The translations under genes and the position numbers were made by a program. The notes under the pieces were generated by a model, which did not search any database, had not been told where the DNA came from, and was given only the letters and a program-made list of their open reading frames with translations. A stretch of DNA of 64,000 nucleotides, taken from the NCBI GenBank assembly GCA_032622095.1, contig CP136064.1, positions 142,619,954 through 142,683,953 of the forward strand, written 5' to 3'. Position 1 is the stretch's first letter; every line of letters begins with the position of its first letter. Origin of the DNA: Siphonodentalium dalli (taxonomy: Eukaryota > Mollusca > Scaphopoda > Gadilida > Siphonodentaliidae). Positions 10,501 to 22,804 of this stretch are shown here, one piece after another.

Positions 10501-10710
10501 AATCGTCATTATATTTGGGAAGCAATGTTTTTCGCGAAAAATGAATTTACAACTACGACTAGCTAAACGTAGTCCTAACTCTATTCGTAACTTGCAAATA
10601 TTTTTAATCGTCATTATATTTGGGAAGCAATGTTTTTCGCGAAAAATGAATTTACAACTACGACTAGCTAAACGTAGTCCTAACTCTATCCGTGACTTGC
10701 AATTTTTTTT
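10501..10710 (+). repeat. Two-copy 105-bp tandem duplication
   Basis: The block opening AATCGTCATTATATTTGGG occurs at 10501 and again at 10606 with only a few differences. It contains the dyad CTACGACTAGC/TAAACGTAG. The near identity suggests a recent local duplication. Confidence 0.85.
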
Positions 10711-11771
10711 TTTAATACGTTATTCTGAATAAATGCCCATTGCACAACCGATGATAATAGGACACAATCAGCATATTGCTGGATTTTTATTGCAATGGAT
10801 AAAAAAGCCTTGACATTATTTGTAATAAGCATTATCGCTATCAACCCAGCGGTTGAACTGAACTGGTCCAATGACCATATACACAAGGGTGCCACCAATC
10901 CCAGATTTTCAGTGCAAATAATCCAAGCCAGTGACTGATTATCATTATTTAACTACGATCAGATATTGATAAACGTGTTTTATGTTTTTTCGGTTAGTGT
11001 GTGTGTTTACTGTTTTCACGGTGTCGATAAAATTAATAGGATTATGTCCGGACTACATGTAGTGGTGGTGGGTTAACGGAAACATCACAATTTTGTTTAA
11101 TAGGCTTAATGACAATAAAGGTACTCAATCTGATCAGAGGGTCCAATATTACTATTTCTTTGGCTTCGGGGGTAAACAATATTTGATTTGAGTCGAGGAA
11201 CCCACCCATCAAAGCTCAGATTGGTCAGATATCGATGTTTGAAATCTATTATTTTAATTTTAAGTGGCCCGGTAAACTGTCGACGAGAATAACTTATCTG
11301 ACCAGATAGCGGATGAAGATGGATAGCTCTAAAATCGAGTGGCTTTTTTTTGCGTCAGGTATTTGACAACTGGCAAAATTTCGTTGATAAAAACAGGTTT
11401 CGGGCAATTTTATACTATAGTTAGCATTATTTTTGGGCAATTAATCGATTCTGATAACTGAAGCGGCATTTAAAAAAATGGTGTTGTTGTTGGAATCTGA
11501 TGATATGCGGACCGTCGAATCGGATTGAGTACCTTTAATTACAAGTTACAACCAATATCAATCATATACACATAATGCTTTCTGTTCTGAAGAGATAACG
11601 GAACAAAACTATTGGAGTTTAATTCACATTTATGTATGGTAAAGGAAATTCCGAATCCCTGGAAATACTTACAGCTATGCTCTAATTACTAGTAATCGAC
11701 CTTCCTTAACAAGGTTGACCACCGGTATTCCCACAGTACTCGACCATGTTCATGTGATCAACTGCAAGTCA
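10711..11771. other. No gene seen
   Basis: No coding frame of substance, tandem repeat or element end was recognised. Composition is moderately AT-rich. Confidence 0.4.
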
Positions 11772-12088
11772 ATGATACCACACTAACCACATCGCGTTCG
11801 CTCAGGGCTTATATTTCGGTGATAATCCAAATCTAGATTCTCGTAAATATTCTCGCAAATTACCCTGGATTCTCGTGAAAAAGTATATATGGATTCTCGC
11901 AAAATCAGATGAAATATCAAACTCCAGGCAGAGTTATCTCCCATCGCTCCGCTGAGGTACCACTGCCATAATGACATTAATTGGTAAGGAATTCTTACGT
12001 GTTTTAGTTCTTATGTTTTAGGTTTAAAATTGTCTATGTCTGGCTTAGTTCATATGGAAAGAATGAAAAGACATCGAAAACGATTTTC

Positions 12089-13150
12089 ATGTTCCGTCTT
12101 AAGGGTCACATCCAACAACCTAATTGTAATGCATCGTTTATTTCAGAAATCATGAGAATTCTTGACAACTATAACGTCACACCCTATCTAACATCATCTA
12201 GAAGAAGGACACTTCCCATCCAAGGAGATATGGAAATCCCTCATAGTAACAGAAATCAAACAATCAAACGAACAGTCATGGCAGACAAGATTACGAAATG
12301 AACATCCCCTAGTCCCATTCGCAAATAATCATATTTCACTGTCAATTTCACCTCTTTGGATAGCATGTAGAAGCTATCCTCAACATAAGCTTGAATTTCT
12401 AGAAATAGCCAAAATCCTGTCCCGGGCCATGTCCCCAGTACACGGGAAGTGTCAGATAAGTCATAAACTTTTTGAAAACGAAATCGAGCATGCAATTCTC
12501 TTATGTCCCGCCTTATCCGAAACAAGAATCGAAATATGGTTCAACGTCATAGAGGATTTCGGTATAGCATGTTTCTTATATATTGACAACTTGAACACCA
12601 TAGATCAGTTGATGATATTTATTGCATGTATTCCGCCACCCATTCGCGGCCTCGTAAATGATATTAAGCAATTCGCCTTGTTTCTTGCTCGCAATGCATT
12701 AAAGCTGTGGAACATATATACGGATCTGATGCGCTAGATTATGTGGACTAAATGGATCACATATAAACAGCTCACGAACCGCTCTGATCGAAGACAGAAA
12801 ACAATCTATACATGAATAATTTGTATTTAGTCGGAGTAGCATCTAACTAAACGTGATAATAACTCAATAACTCTATAACGCAAATAAAGCTATATCGCAG
12901 ACAACTCCGTCTTTCTCCATCAGACAGATACTCGTTTAATTATCCACTTGAAGTGTTCCGCGAAATCATAAATACACGAGGCCAACAGTTGAAATGCACA
13001 TATCTCATTGAATTTGTATTGCGCATATTTTGTGTATAAAACCATGTGATAAATTGATGTTTATTTTTGTCACCAATATGTTGAAACTCTAAACTTGTGT
13101 ATGATGTATAATGTTAAACTCTCCGTTGCGGAGGAAATAAAGCTATATAT
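12089..13150 (+). pseudogene. LINE ORF2 C-terminal remnant 1 and 3' end
   Basis: Frames at 12089-12301 and 12429-12737 read like the extreme C-terminus of a LINE ORF2, with the zinc-finger-like pattern KCQISHKLFENEIEHAILLCP and a following helical region ending at LWNIYTDLMR. The RT core is absent, so this is a 5'-truncated copy. The 3' end carries CTCCGTTGCGGAGGAAATAA followed by a short TA run. The same 3' signature is found at 49180-49222, showing a dispersed LINE family. Confidence 0.6.
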
Positions 13151-13314
13151 ATGATACAACACTAACCACATCGCGTTCGCTCAGGGCTTATATTTCGGCG
13201 AGAATCCAAATCTAGATTCTCGTAAATATTCTCGCAAATGACCCTGAATTCTCGTGAAAAAGTATATATGGATTCTCGCAAAATCAGATGAAATATCAAA
13301 CTCCAGGCAGAGTT

Positions 13315-14166
13315 GCGCTGATCTTTGGAACACTTCTGTTAATAATGAAAACCATACTAGAAAGTTGCGTACCATTCGTAGCGACCCACTCGCCACTTGG
13401 AGTATCTAGAAGTTGTTGTCCACTCGACCTGACAAATCAAAAGAACTGAAACACTTAGCACTGCTGTTGAACAGAACACTGTTCAAAAACATTTCCAGTT
13501 GCAGCTTATGTGGACTTTCATTTGACAATGAAATGGAACACATAACTAATTCATGCAACGCTTATACCCAATGCATCTTCTTCGATACCAATTTTGGACA
13601 ATTCTCTTGGGTCGTTTTGGTATAGAATGTTTTGTGTTCTTGGACTCTATGCAATACGATTGTCTCCAAGAATTCCTGCTAGGAGGAATTAATTTCGACC
13701 CACCTGGAACTGTCGTGGATAACTGGCCCGACATTATAATATTTGCAGCCATATTCCTGTATAAAGGAAATCTTCTAGTTAGGCCCAACAACCATTCATA
13801 ACGTCGTCTGACTGACTCGCCCACACGCACGATACAATACTCACAGTTACACCATAGCCCCGAGCAGATGACCATATGCGTGTGACATATGGTAATCCAA
13901 GCAAATAGTGATGACTTGAAAATATTCTCACAGTTGACAGAAACTCTTTGTGTTATGCCTGACAACACATTCATCCATTTAGTGTCTGCCTCTCAGATTC
14001 TCTATTTCTCCTTCTGTTCTCTTTGACTCTATTTCTACATCTCCATTGCACAGTAGCATGTATGTAATCTATTTTGTATATATATATTTGTCTAGTTTGT
14101 GTGTGCACAATAACTATAAGTTGTGTATGCTCTTCATTACTGGAGGTTAATAAACAAATAATAAAA
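13315..14166 (+). pseudogene. LINE ORF2 C-terminal remnant 2
   Basis: A second fragment of the same kind: SCSLCGLSFDNEMEHITNSC (13490-13550) matches the finger of remnant 1. The frame then shifts, and 13553-13801 continues with the downstream helical region. It ends with AATAAACAAATAATAAAA at 14149-14166. It is truncated and frameshifted. Confidence 0.55.
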
Positions 14167-14262
14167 CACTGCCAGAATGACATTAATTGGTAAGGAATTC
14201 TTACGTGTTTTTAGTTCTTATGTTTTAGGATTAAAATTGTCTATGTCTGGCTTAGTTCATAT

Positions 14263-15529
14263 TGTTCTTATCAATACCGAAAGAATTACCATTAATGCAA
14301 ACTTTAAAAAAAAATTGGTGGTCAAAACAAGATAATAGGTGACTAAATAGTAGTAAATACAGTTCCGCGACGATATGTAAAAATGTATTTATCGTCTGCA
14401 AAGTACACTCATTGTGGCAGTGAGATATCGCAGCGATAGCGTAGAGGGCGCTGTATGGAAATATATGACCTGTCGCTGATAGACCATATTCTTCATGCGA
14501 TGTTTATATGAATTATATCTTTTTAAGTTGGTATTGTAACCGCACCAGAGTATTTATTTCTGGTATGGCGTGACACTGCATTGATGAATGATGATGAAAT
14601 TGCACATGGCTCCATGGCGGCAGTGACCAACTTCGTATGTTGAATAAACCGCAAACAATTTATTATATTGAAAATGGTGCTGGTTAACGCTCGCGTGTTT
14701 CAACTATTTAGATCAAACTTGGCATTGTTGCAGCCGCAAAACAAAACATTAACGCTGAGGCAATTTACTTGGTTATCCCAGTTAAAAAAAATATTACCAC
14801 AGTGAGATTAACGATGGATACCACATGTCAGCCGCTTCATTCGCGGTGATACCCCTCGACTGAATGATTATCCGATAATCCGATTATCCGCAACACTATA
14901 GGCAGACTTTGGTTGGGTCTAGATGACTTGAACTTACTGATCATCAACATAGTCCTCAGTAGTCCTTAGCATTCAACAATGACTGGCGCGGTATGCGATC
15001 GCCTTCATTAGCTACCTACAAACTCATTAAATGGGTTGATTAATTATAGCATAGCTGTATTTTGTGCGTAGACACAATGTATGGCATTGTACGCAACACT
15101 ATAGGAATATGACACTGACAATGTTCGCACACAACATGTGTTTGGCGCACACAATCGTAAAATAATAAGAGACAACCTTGTATTTACGTCAACGTGACCG
15201 TTTTCTCAATTTTCACTTCCACTCCAAGTTCCAGTATAAAACTTTGCAATACCACCACTACGTTCATCTTTATTAAGTCAATCACAGATTCGTGATCGCA
15301 ATATATATACCAACATGTAATCTACTAATCGCTGTAATGGGTGAACTCGATTCATGGCTCCAGTAATATTCGGAACTGATCTCATGACGATAATCAATGC
15401 AGCATCCACATGGGTCAGATTAATAACTAATGCTACACATCTTTTCTGTTTATTTTCCACATCCAATCAACTATCTCACTCGAATAACTACAGTCTAGCT
15501 GTACTATTCGCGGAGGAACCTTCATGGCT
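14263..15529. other. No gene seen
   Basis: No recognisable coding frame or repeat structure. The plus-strand frame near 15354 and the minus-strand frames that overlap the TCAAGGTCA-rich repeats are incidental. Confidence 0.4.
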
Positions 15530-15981
15530 GCATATGTTTCTTGAATTGACCCGATTTCAAGGTCAAGGTCACGTCGCACGGGCAAATGAATATGCTTATG
15601 AGACTCCCCATACGAAAGTATCCCCACATACCAAGTTTCATCGAAATCCCGTGATATTCGGGCGTTTGACCTTGAAATGACCAGATTTCAAGGTCAAGGT
15701 CACGTCGCACGCACAAATTAATAGGCCCATGCCACCCCCCCGGCCAAAAATACCCCCACATACCAAGTTTCATCGAAATCCCGTGATATTCGGGCGTTTG
15801 ACCTTGAAATTACCCGATTTCAAGGTCAAGGTCACGTCACACAGACAAATTAATAGGCCCATGCCACCCCCCGGCCGAAAATACCCCCACGTACCAAGTT
15901 TCATCGAAATCGGCTGGGCCGTTTTCGAGTTCATCGCGAACACACAGACACACAAACAGATCTTCCAAAATATATAATAGA
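15530..15981 (-). mobile_element. Helitron-like element Y (B type, 3' end unclear)
   Basis: On the minus strand the 5' end is TCTATTATATATTTTGGAAG at 15981, followed by a GT-rich stretch, TTCGCGATGAACTCGAAAACG and three diverged repeats of about 130 bp with TGACCTTGAAAT and TTTCAAGGTCAA. The 3' terminus was not found. It abuts element X with no spacer. Confidence 0.6.
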
Positions 15982-16189
15982 CTAGCAGGTGACCCGACTT
16001 CGTCCGTGCTTTGACCTTGAATTGACAATTTTGAAGGTCAAGGTCAGGTCGGAGTCACTATTTGACGCGTCCAAAACACTCCCCGGACAAAATCACCCGT
16101 AGGTATAAAATTTCGTCGAAATACGTCCAGCAGTTTTCCCGGCCATAGCTAACAGACAAACAAACATAAGTCCCAAAATATATATTAGA
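15982..16189 (-). mobile_element. Helitron-like element X (short, complete ends)
   Basis: A 208-bp copy on the minus strand from TCTAATATATATTTTGGGAC (16189) to the hairpin-type end GACGAAGTCGGGTCACCTG followed by CTAG (complement of 15982-15985). The 3' CTAG is directly followed by the 5' TCTATT of element Y. It contains one TCAAGGTCA unit and has no coding capacity. Confidence 0.65.
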
Positions 16190-16586
16190 TCATTTGTGGG
16201 TACCCGTTTCAAGGTGAATGTCACCTCGGGCGGAAAAAACTGACCCGATGAAAATCTCCCCCATTCCCAGGAACCCCTAAGTACGAACACAGACAACACA
16301 CTCATGTCTGTACACAGGCACAACACGCTCATGTCTGGACACACATACGCTCTTTATCAATGACACTGCGGATACGAACGCTCTTTAACTATCACGCGAT
16401 TAACCCATGAATTCCCATTGCGGTGGCAGGGGATTGGAGAATGGGTGCTCTGACGTTCTCAGATGCGGTGCGATGACAATCCATCTGGATTTTACCCTTA
16501 GAAAGTAAGTTTGGTCTCAATCCGTCCAATCCGTCCAATAGCTAACAAACAAACAAACAAACAGAAGTCCCAAAATATATATTAGA
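16190..16586 (-). mobile_element. Helitron-like element Z, 3'-truncated
   Basis: The minus-strand 5' end TCTAATATATATTTTGGGAC lies at 16586, followed by GTTTGTTTGTTTG. Its internal sequence is related to element C at 33888-34853 (CATCGGGTCA, TTTCCGCC, GGTTCCTGGGAA). No 3' CTAG end was found at its junction with X. The Gypsy element is inserted 4 bp from its 5' end. Confidence 0.5.
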
Positions 16587-16590
16587 TAGA

Positions 16591-17079
16591 TGTCCGATAG
16601 TACAGAAGATATCGGTTGATATATAATTAGGTTCCCAGTTATTGCTATAACGTATTGTACAGATAAACACAGCACATCGAGATATAACTAATAGAATAGA
16701 TACAATCATAATTATCAAGATCATATTCTAAATTGGATGTGACATGTACTACCATCTTATATGTTGGAAGGATCAGACCACGATCGTTCCACCATACCGA
16801 TGGCATGATACACTCACATGGTAGGTGTATCATATACATCATACCTTATTAGGATGCATGATGTGATACACCATACGTTGTAATAACTACTGGCGTCGAG
16901 AGATACGAAGAACCACTCTCTCTCCATCAGCCGATCCGACCAGACCTCTTTTACCGATGCTACTGCTGTGTTTATCACTATGACTTATACACATATAAAG
17001 TTATCAAAAGCTACGGACAGTTATTGTTATCAATGTTCCCGACACGGCCAATTCAACATCTAAACCCTAGACACCGGGA
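16591..17079 (+). repeat. 5' LTR
   Basis: Starts TGTCCGATAG and ends around ACACCGGGA. It matches 25405-25895 nearly throughout. The sequence right after it (ATGGTGCTCGTGAGC) sits where the primer binding site should be, but I could not match it to a specific tRNA. Confidence 0.9.
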
Positions 17080-17334
17080 CAATGGTGCTCGTGAGCTTGG
17101 AACCAGAACTTGTGTTTTCGTTCATACGTGAGTACTTACTATACCAACCAGGACGTTTCTTTTGATCTAATAATTTCAAATTAAATATACACAATACCCG
17201 CATTATGTTCTAGAGCAATTCTATAATGCCACAATTTAAATGTGCATGTGCCAACCCAATTCAAATTATTAATTTCTTATATACCTGCAATTTTGCCTTT
17301 TCTATTCCCAATTACTTTAGTAATTAAAATCAAG

Positions 17335-18540
17335 ATGAATATGACACAAAGTCACCCTTCCTGTCCTTCCTTGTCGGATGACGTTAATTATAGTAGCGCC
17401 CAAGTCGATGGAGAGATAGAGCGAATGCGATCTATTTTGCATGAAACCCATGAAAATCACGAGGTACGAAACGCAAATGACAGCGTCGTACTAGATCGCA
17501 TTTCCACACAATTGGGTCATTTTAATAGTGCAATAGACCAACAGTTGGACGCCACACGCATTTCGTCAGCAATTCAGATGGCAACTGGTGTGACAAATGT
17601 CATCACCCCTTTTTCGGGAGACCCTAAATCTTTTCTTGAATGGACCAACGAATTATATCGTTATGGCCAAGCAATTGATGCGACTGATCAAACATTAATT
17701 AAATTTGCTCTGCAGACCAGCAGAGGTTCAGTTTTCGAATTTTTAACTCAGTTCACACAAGAACGCATAAATGCTGATGGTGTGATCAGAAGTACATGGG
17801 CAGAAATCAAGCAGGAATTAAAAGTTCGATATAGCGAAGCAAAAGATAAAAGAGATGCGCTCCTTATTTTTCAAGCAGCAAAGCAAACACCAGAAGAATC
17901 TGTACAAGTTTTTTCTGATAGATTACGATCATTGGCGATCGATGTGTATGGGCTAGTAAATATTCGACAAAAAGTCGCCCAATTATATATGTGTGAACAA
18001 TTCATCACAGGATTAAAGAGTAAATTATTGAGAGATAAACTTTTGCTAGAAGATCCACAGACCTTAAATCAAGCAACTGATCTCGCTTTAAGAGAATATA
18101 CTATTCAACACCGATTACAGTCTTATTATAGCCAGAATAATAAGAGTACTGATCGTAATTATCGATCATTTCGTGATAATAATTATTGTAGTATGGAAGG
18201 CAATAAATTTCAAGGACGGAACACTGGTAATAAATTTAATGCGCCCGCCACAACAGAAAAAACGGTGGCCAAGGTATTTACAGGGTAGAAATTCATTTAG
18301 CTCATGTTATTCGAATAATAATCAGCGCCCACGGATTGGATCATATTCTAAACAAAATAGATATGATAACACGCGAAGTTGGCCTTATGTTCAACATATA
18401 CGACAATCACGAAATTCTGTGTTTAATCCGCAAGCGAAACCAATTAGTTTAATATGCCAATATTGTTCGATTCCTGGTCACAGTATTCAATGGTGTCGCA
18501 GACGATTAGCCGAGATGAATAAACATTATTTAAACTAAAA
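17335..18540 (+). pseudogene. gag: Gypsy gag (capsid and CCHC nucleocapsid), frameshifted
   Basis: The capsid frame runs from an ATG at 17335 (MNMTQSHPSCPS; the frame is open upstream to 17242 without an ATG) to a stop at 18288. The middle has a retrotransposon Gag-like helical region (ITPFSGDPKSFLEW, then VQVFSDRLRSLA). The nucleocapsid is in another frame (18173-18538) and has one CX2CX4HX4C zinc knuckle (CQYCSIPGHSIQWC). The switch lies near 18240-18285. The position and context look like a mutation rather than a programmed shift, because the first frame ends soon after with no slippery heptamer that I can see. Confidence 0.8.
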
Positions 18541-18690
18541 TATTCCACTCAGAGAGGGGCATCTGGGTGGAATAATATAAAAGATAATAATAAGAAACAG
18601 TCTAATGCTCCATCAAAGTATAAGCACTATGTAAATAATAGTGGACGACATTTATGTTCAACTTCTACAAATAAAAAACCCACAATTAAT

Positions 18691-20679
18691 GTGAAAAACA
18701 CCGTGAATAAACAGATCAAATATTCCAATACAGTCGGCAGAACATTAAACAAAATTGTTCCCTTCAATAAACATGCGCATAATCAAGAACAGCAAAAGGA
18801 AACATTAATACAGCACCAGAAAAATATTAAATCAAATTTATCAATTCCGGAATATCAAAATAATTCAAAGTTAATGAAAGGCATAAATGCACAAGTGTCA
18901 TCATCGATATTGATTACAATAAGCACACAAAAATATCGAGCCATTCTGGATAGTGGAGCCGATATCAGTTTATGTTCATTAAAATTTTATAACAAATTAA
19001 AATATAAACCGCAAATGCAAGAAACGAAGTTTCATGCAACATCTGCAAGTGGGGATGCACTAACCATAAATGGTTTCATCATATTAAATTTCCACATTAA
19101 TAAATTAAAGGTCTCACATAAATTCTATGTTTGCTCAAACATGCATCGATCTTTATTGATTGGCAGAGATTTTCTCAGTGGAAACGGCGCCAGACTATAC
19201 TTCGACCGCCTAATAATGAAGATTCGCGGAACAATCAAATCTCTTATACCAGATATCCACATTGCAACCTTGGTCAGAATACAGTCTGCCCATGTTATTC
19301 CACCAAAGACAACGATATTAACGAAAGCGCGTATAATTGGAGGTAATAAATTGTTTGCCACGAAATTTCTGCAGGTGGAACCAATAGACGAAGAGTTTAT
19401 GGGAAATGAACCTGGGTTGACAGCCGAATATACTGCAAGCACTAACAGCGAGAGTATACCTGTACTCATAAGCAATTACACAGATAAGCATTTTAATTTG
19501 CGACGTGGATGTATTGTCGGCAGGGTGTCTGCTGTAAGGTGTGTGGAAACACCTCATCAGAATAACAATGAAATAAAAGAAGAAATTAATCCAGATGATG
19601 TACAAGTTCCCGATTCATTTAGGGACGATTTAATATCACTAATTCGAAATAATAGTGATATTTTCGCTACAAAATTAACCGACTTAGGATGTACCACGGC
19701 TGTCACCATGAAGATTCCCACGGGGGACCACCCACCAATAAGGTTAATGCCTTATCGATGCCCATTAAAAAAGCGTGAAATTCTTAGTGATAAAATTGAT
19801 GAATTATTACAAGCAAAAATAATTTCACCAGCCCCAGCAACTGAATGGTCATTTCCGTGTATGGTTCTAAGAAAAACAGATGATTCATATCGATTTATAG
19901 CCGACCTTCGCAGACTTAATGCTATCACATAGCCCACATTCTTCCCAATCGATCAAATCGATGATATTCTGGCCGAAATGAAGGGAGTTAAATATATAAC
20001 AGTTCTCGATTGTTTTTCTGCATATAATTGCATTCCGATACATCACGCGGATCGAAGTAAGGCAACTATCACTTGTTGTAGAGGGAATTTTTCGTTTAAC
20101 CGCGCCTGCTTCGGTGCCATTGGAAGTTCTAGCGCCTTTCTTCAACTCATGAATCGTGTGTTGGAGGGGATTAAAGGATGTCGCGCCTATGTCGACTATT
20201 TAATTTTGTACTCAGTGGATAAGAAGTCCCATTTAAGGCTTCTTCAAGAAGTATTTGATCGCCTTAGGAAGTTTAATGTGAAATTAAAGTTAAAGAAATG
20301 TTCATTCTTTAAAACAGAATGTTCATTTTTGGGGCATATCGTTGACCAACATGGGGTTAGACCAGATGCTCATAAAGTGAAAGCAATTCAAAATTTAGCA
20401 CCGCCAACAAATGTGAAACAAGTGAGAAGTGTTATAGGATCATTCTCGTGGTTCCGGAAATTTATTCCTAAATTTAGTGAAATTTGTGGACCTTTGGTAG
20501 AATTGACAAAGAAAAACACAAAATTTGAATGGACGGATGAATGTGATAAGGCATTTCAAAAATTGAAATCTGATTTAACAAAAGCCACATATCTTGCATA
20601 TCCAGATAAAAATAAACCATTCATAATGTATACTGATGCCAGCGCGCATGCTATTGCAGCATTGATTACAGTCACGTGA
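18691..20679 (+). pseudogene. pol: Gypsy pol: protease and reverse transcriptase
   Basis: The protease has the catalytic LDSGAD motif (about 18946) and a later LLIGRDFL. The RT follows, with the fingers (DDSYRFIADLRRLNAI) interrupted by a TAG at 19930-19932 where the frame otherwise continues. The palm keeps the first catalytic Asp (VLDCFSAY), but the central YXDD box at 20188-20199 reads YVDY, so one of the paired metal-binding Asp residues is lost. The connection and the start of RNase H (YTDAS at about 20629) follow before a TGA at 20677. With a stop and a changed active site, this RT cannot be functional as read. Confidence 0.85.
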
Positions 20680-20758
20680 CCCAGGTGACCCGTGTATATC
20701 AAGATCGAATACGGAAAAGCCTATACATTTTATTTCCGCACGGCTGAATAAATCTCAA

Positions 20759-21136
20759 ATGCGTTCATGGAGTACATTAGAACGGGAATGCCTAGCTATT
20801 TATTGGGCAATAAAGAAACTTCAATTTTATATCAGCGGGTCTCCGTTAATTATAAAGACTGACCACAAGGTATTAACTCATATGTTATCTGCTCCCATGG
20901 ACAATCAAAATGTCGCACGTTGGGCTGTGTGCATAGCTGCCTACAAGCCGCAGATAATCCACATACCCGGCAAAGAGAATATATTTGCAGATTATTTATC
21001 ACGACCGGAAAAGTTACAAACTGGTATGTCAGAGGTGCCAGATCAGTCCGACGTAACCGGCCCTGAACGAGAAGTACCAATGAATGTGGAAATAATTGAC
21101 ACATCTAAATTAAACACAATGCAAATTGTCGCATAG
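20759..21136 (+). pseudogene. pol: Gypsy RNase H C-terminal part
   Basis: The frame is shifted by one relative to the RT. It contains the conserved STLERECLAIYWAIKK, TDHKVLTHML and a final ADYLSRP, which are standard marks of Gypsy RNase H. A stop at 21136 precedes the linker. The linker (about 21137-21310) is open in another frame, so two compensating frame breaks separate RNase H from integrase. Confidence 0.8.
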
Positions 21137-21292
21137 AAAAAATTATACCTGAAAATCAAGAAGCAATTCAGTTAGAGGGGTTTGACATACAACTTGAACA
21201 AGAACGCGATATCGAAGCAATAGAGATTGTTCAAAAATTAAATTCCACCAAACCACCCAGACAAATAGCAGATAAATATATAGTAATTAAAG

Positions 21293-22804
21293 ATGTGCTA
21301 TATTTCATTAGTAATCATGAATGATGATCCAGATATACGCCTATTTATTCCCGCAAATATTCGACAAGCTGTACTCAAACAATACCATGACGTAGCAGGG
21401 CATTTTTCCACAGTTAAGACTTTTGCAACATCAAAACTTAAATATTATTGGCCAAATATGTATAGAGATATACATAATTATTGTCAAGCTTGCATGATTT
21501 GTAAAATGAGGAATTTATCACAACAAAAGGCCCCAATACAAGAGATGGACCGCCCTCCATTTCCGTTTGCGACAATAAGCACTGACATACAAGGACCGTT
21601 TGAAACAACAATGTCCAATAACAAATATATTTTAACTTTTATTTGTTGTCTGACTAAATATGTCGAGGCATTTGCGATTCCCGACAAACGAGCAGAAACG
21701 GTGATAATGTTATTTTTAGATGAGGTCATTAGCAGACATAGTTGCTGTTTAAATCTAATGAGTCATAATGGCTCCGAGTTCAAAAATAAAAAGATGGATC
21801 AGGTGTGCAAAGAACTAAATATACACCATATATACAGTAGCCCCTACCATCCGAATTCGCAGGGATGTGTCGAGAGATCCCATGCCGTTTTAAATTCTGT
21901 TATATCAAAATTGGTATTACAAAACACACACACTTGGGACATGTATTTGTCACAAGCATTATTTGCAATGCGTGTTCACGTAAATGATACCACAAAATTC
22001 AGTCCATTTTATTTATTATATCATAGGGAACCCACTTTAAGTCTTGATAATATTCTAAAACCCAGATTGAAATATGTAGGCGAGGACTTTACATCTATCG
22101 CTTTACAGGAACAGCATAGAAATTTTCGTTTAGTTCTGTCACGTTTAAGATCTCAAATCAGAACACAGAAAAAGAATGAAAAACGGAAAGAGGTTTCATT
22201 TGAAATAGGCGATCCAGTTTATTACAAATCTGGCCGAAAAACGGGTAAACTGAGTTTATCATGGCAAAGTCATTGGAATATAATTGAAAAACATAGTAAT
22301 GTATCATTCTTAATTAAAGATCAATTAAGTGCTCGAACAGTCCGCTGTCATGCCGACAATATTCGTAAAGCCGACACTGCATGGAAAATTCCTCCCAAAG
22401 ATACAATACGTCAATTGCGAAGACAGCGATTTGTTGTAAATAGTTCTAACGAAGACCCAGAACAACCTGCGTCATCAGAATGGTCGTCTAGTGTCGAAAT
22501 TCCACTTGCTCAATTAATGAGAAGAAAACAGTTAAGACGAGAAAATTCTTCAAGCGACGATGACATACCGCGATTGGAATGGGCAGATAGATTGCGCGCA
22601 AATGAGCAAAACAATAATAATTCAGATGCTTTTGCGGCCGAAACTGAAGAAATTGAAAATGTTGCCTCTGATAACATAAACCCATATGTACAAACAACTG
22701 TTTCTGACATGGATATCGATTTAAATTCGCGTTCATATGATGCATCTACACAAGCAGGCGTGAATGATATCATTCGTGTTATAAGCACACGGGAAACAAA
22801 ATAG
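21293..22804 (+). pseudogene. pol: Gypsy integrase with long C-terminal extension
   Basis: An N-terminal HHCC zinc-binding domain (about residues 32-69, ending CQACMICK) is followed by the DDE core. The first Asp (STDIQGPF, residue 98) and the Glu (residue 194, in GCVERSHA) are present. The second Asp position in the usual DNG motif is His (SHNG, residue 158, 21764-21766), so the triad is broken. A beta-rich C-terminal domain (GDPVYYKSG, LSWQSHWNIIEK) and about 130 acidic, Ser/Asn-rich residues complete the frame. Strand transfer would not be expected from this protein. Confidence 0.85.

Larger units (their letters stand above)
11772..14262 (+). repeat. Duplicated R-B block, second copy split by a LINE fragment
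   Basis: Segment R (11772-11935) recurs at 13151-13314 with few changes (164 bp, offset 1379). Segment B (about 11958-12055, containing GACATTAATTGGTAAGG) recurs at 14167-14262. In the first block R and B are about 22 bp apart. In the second they are separated by about 850 bp of LINE remnant (13315-14166) that ends in an A-rich tail directly before B. The first LINE remnant ends exactly at the start of the second R. Confidence 0.6.

Noticed and set aside
17080-17100. Named tRNA primer binding site
   Set aside because: TGGTGCTCG is in the right place but I could not match it reliably to a specific tRNA 3' end.
18173-18288. Programmed frameshift between capsid and nucleocapsid
   Set aside because: The capsid frame ends soon after the overlap with residues unlike the family, and no well-phased slippery heptamer was seen; a mutation is simpler.
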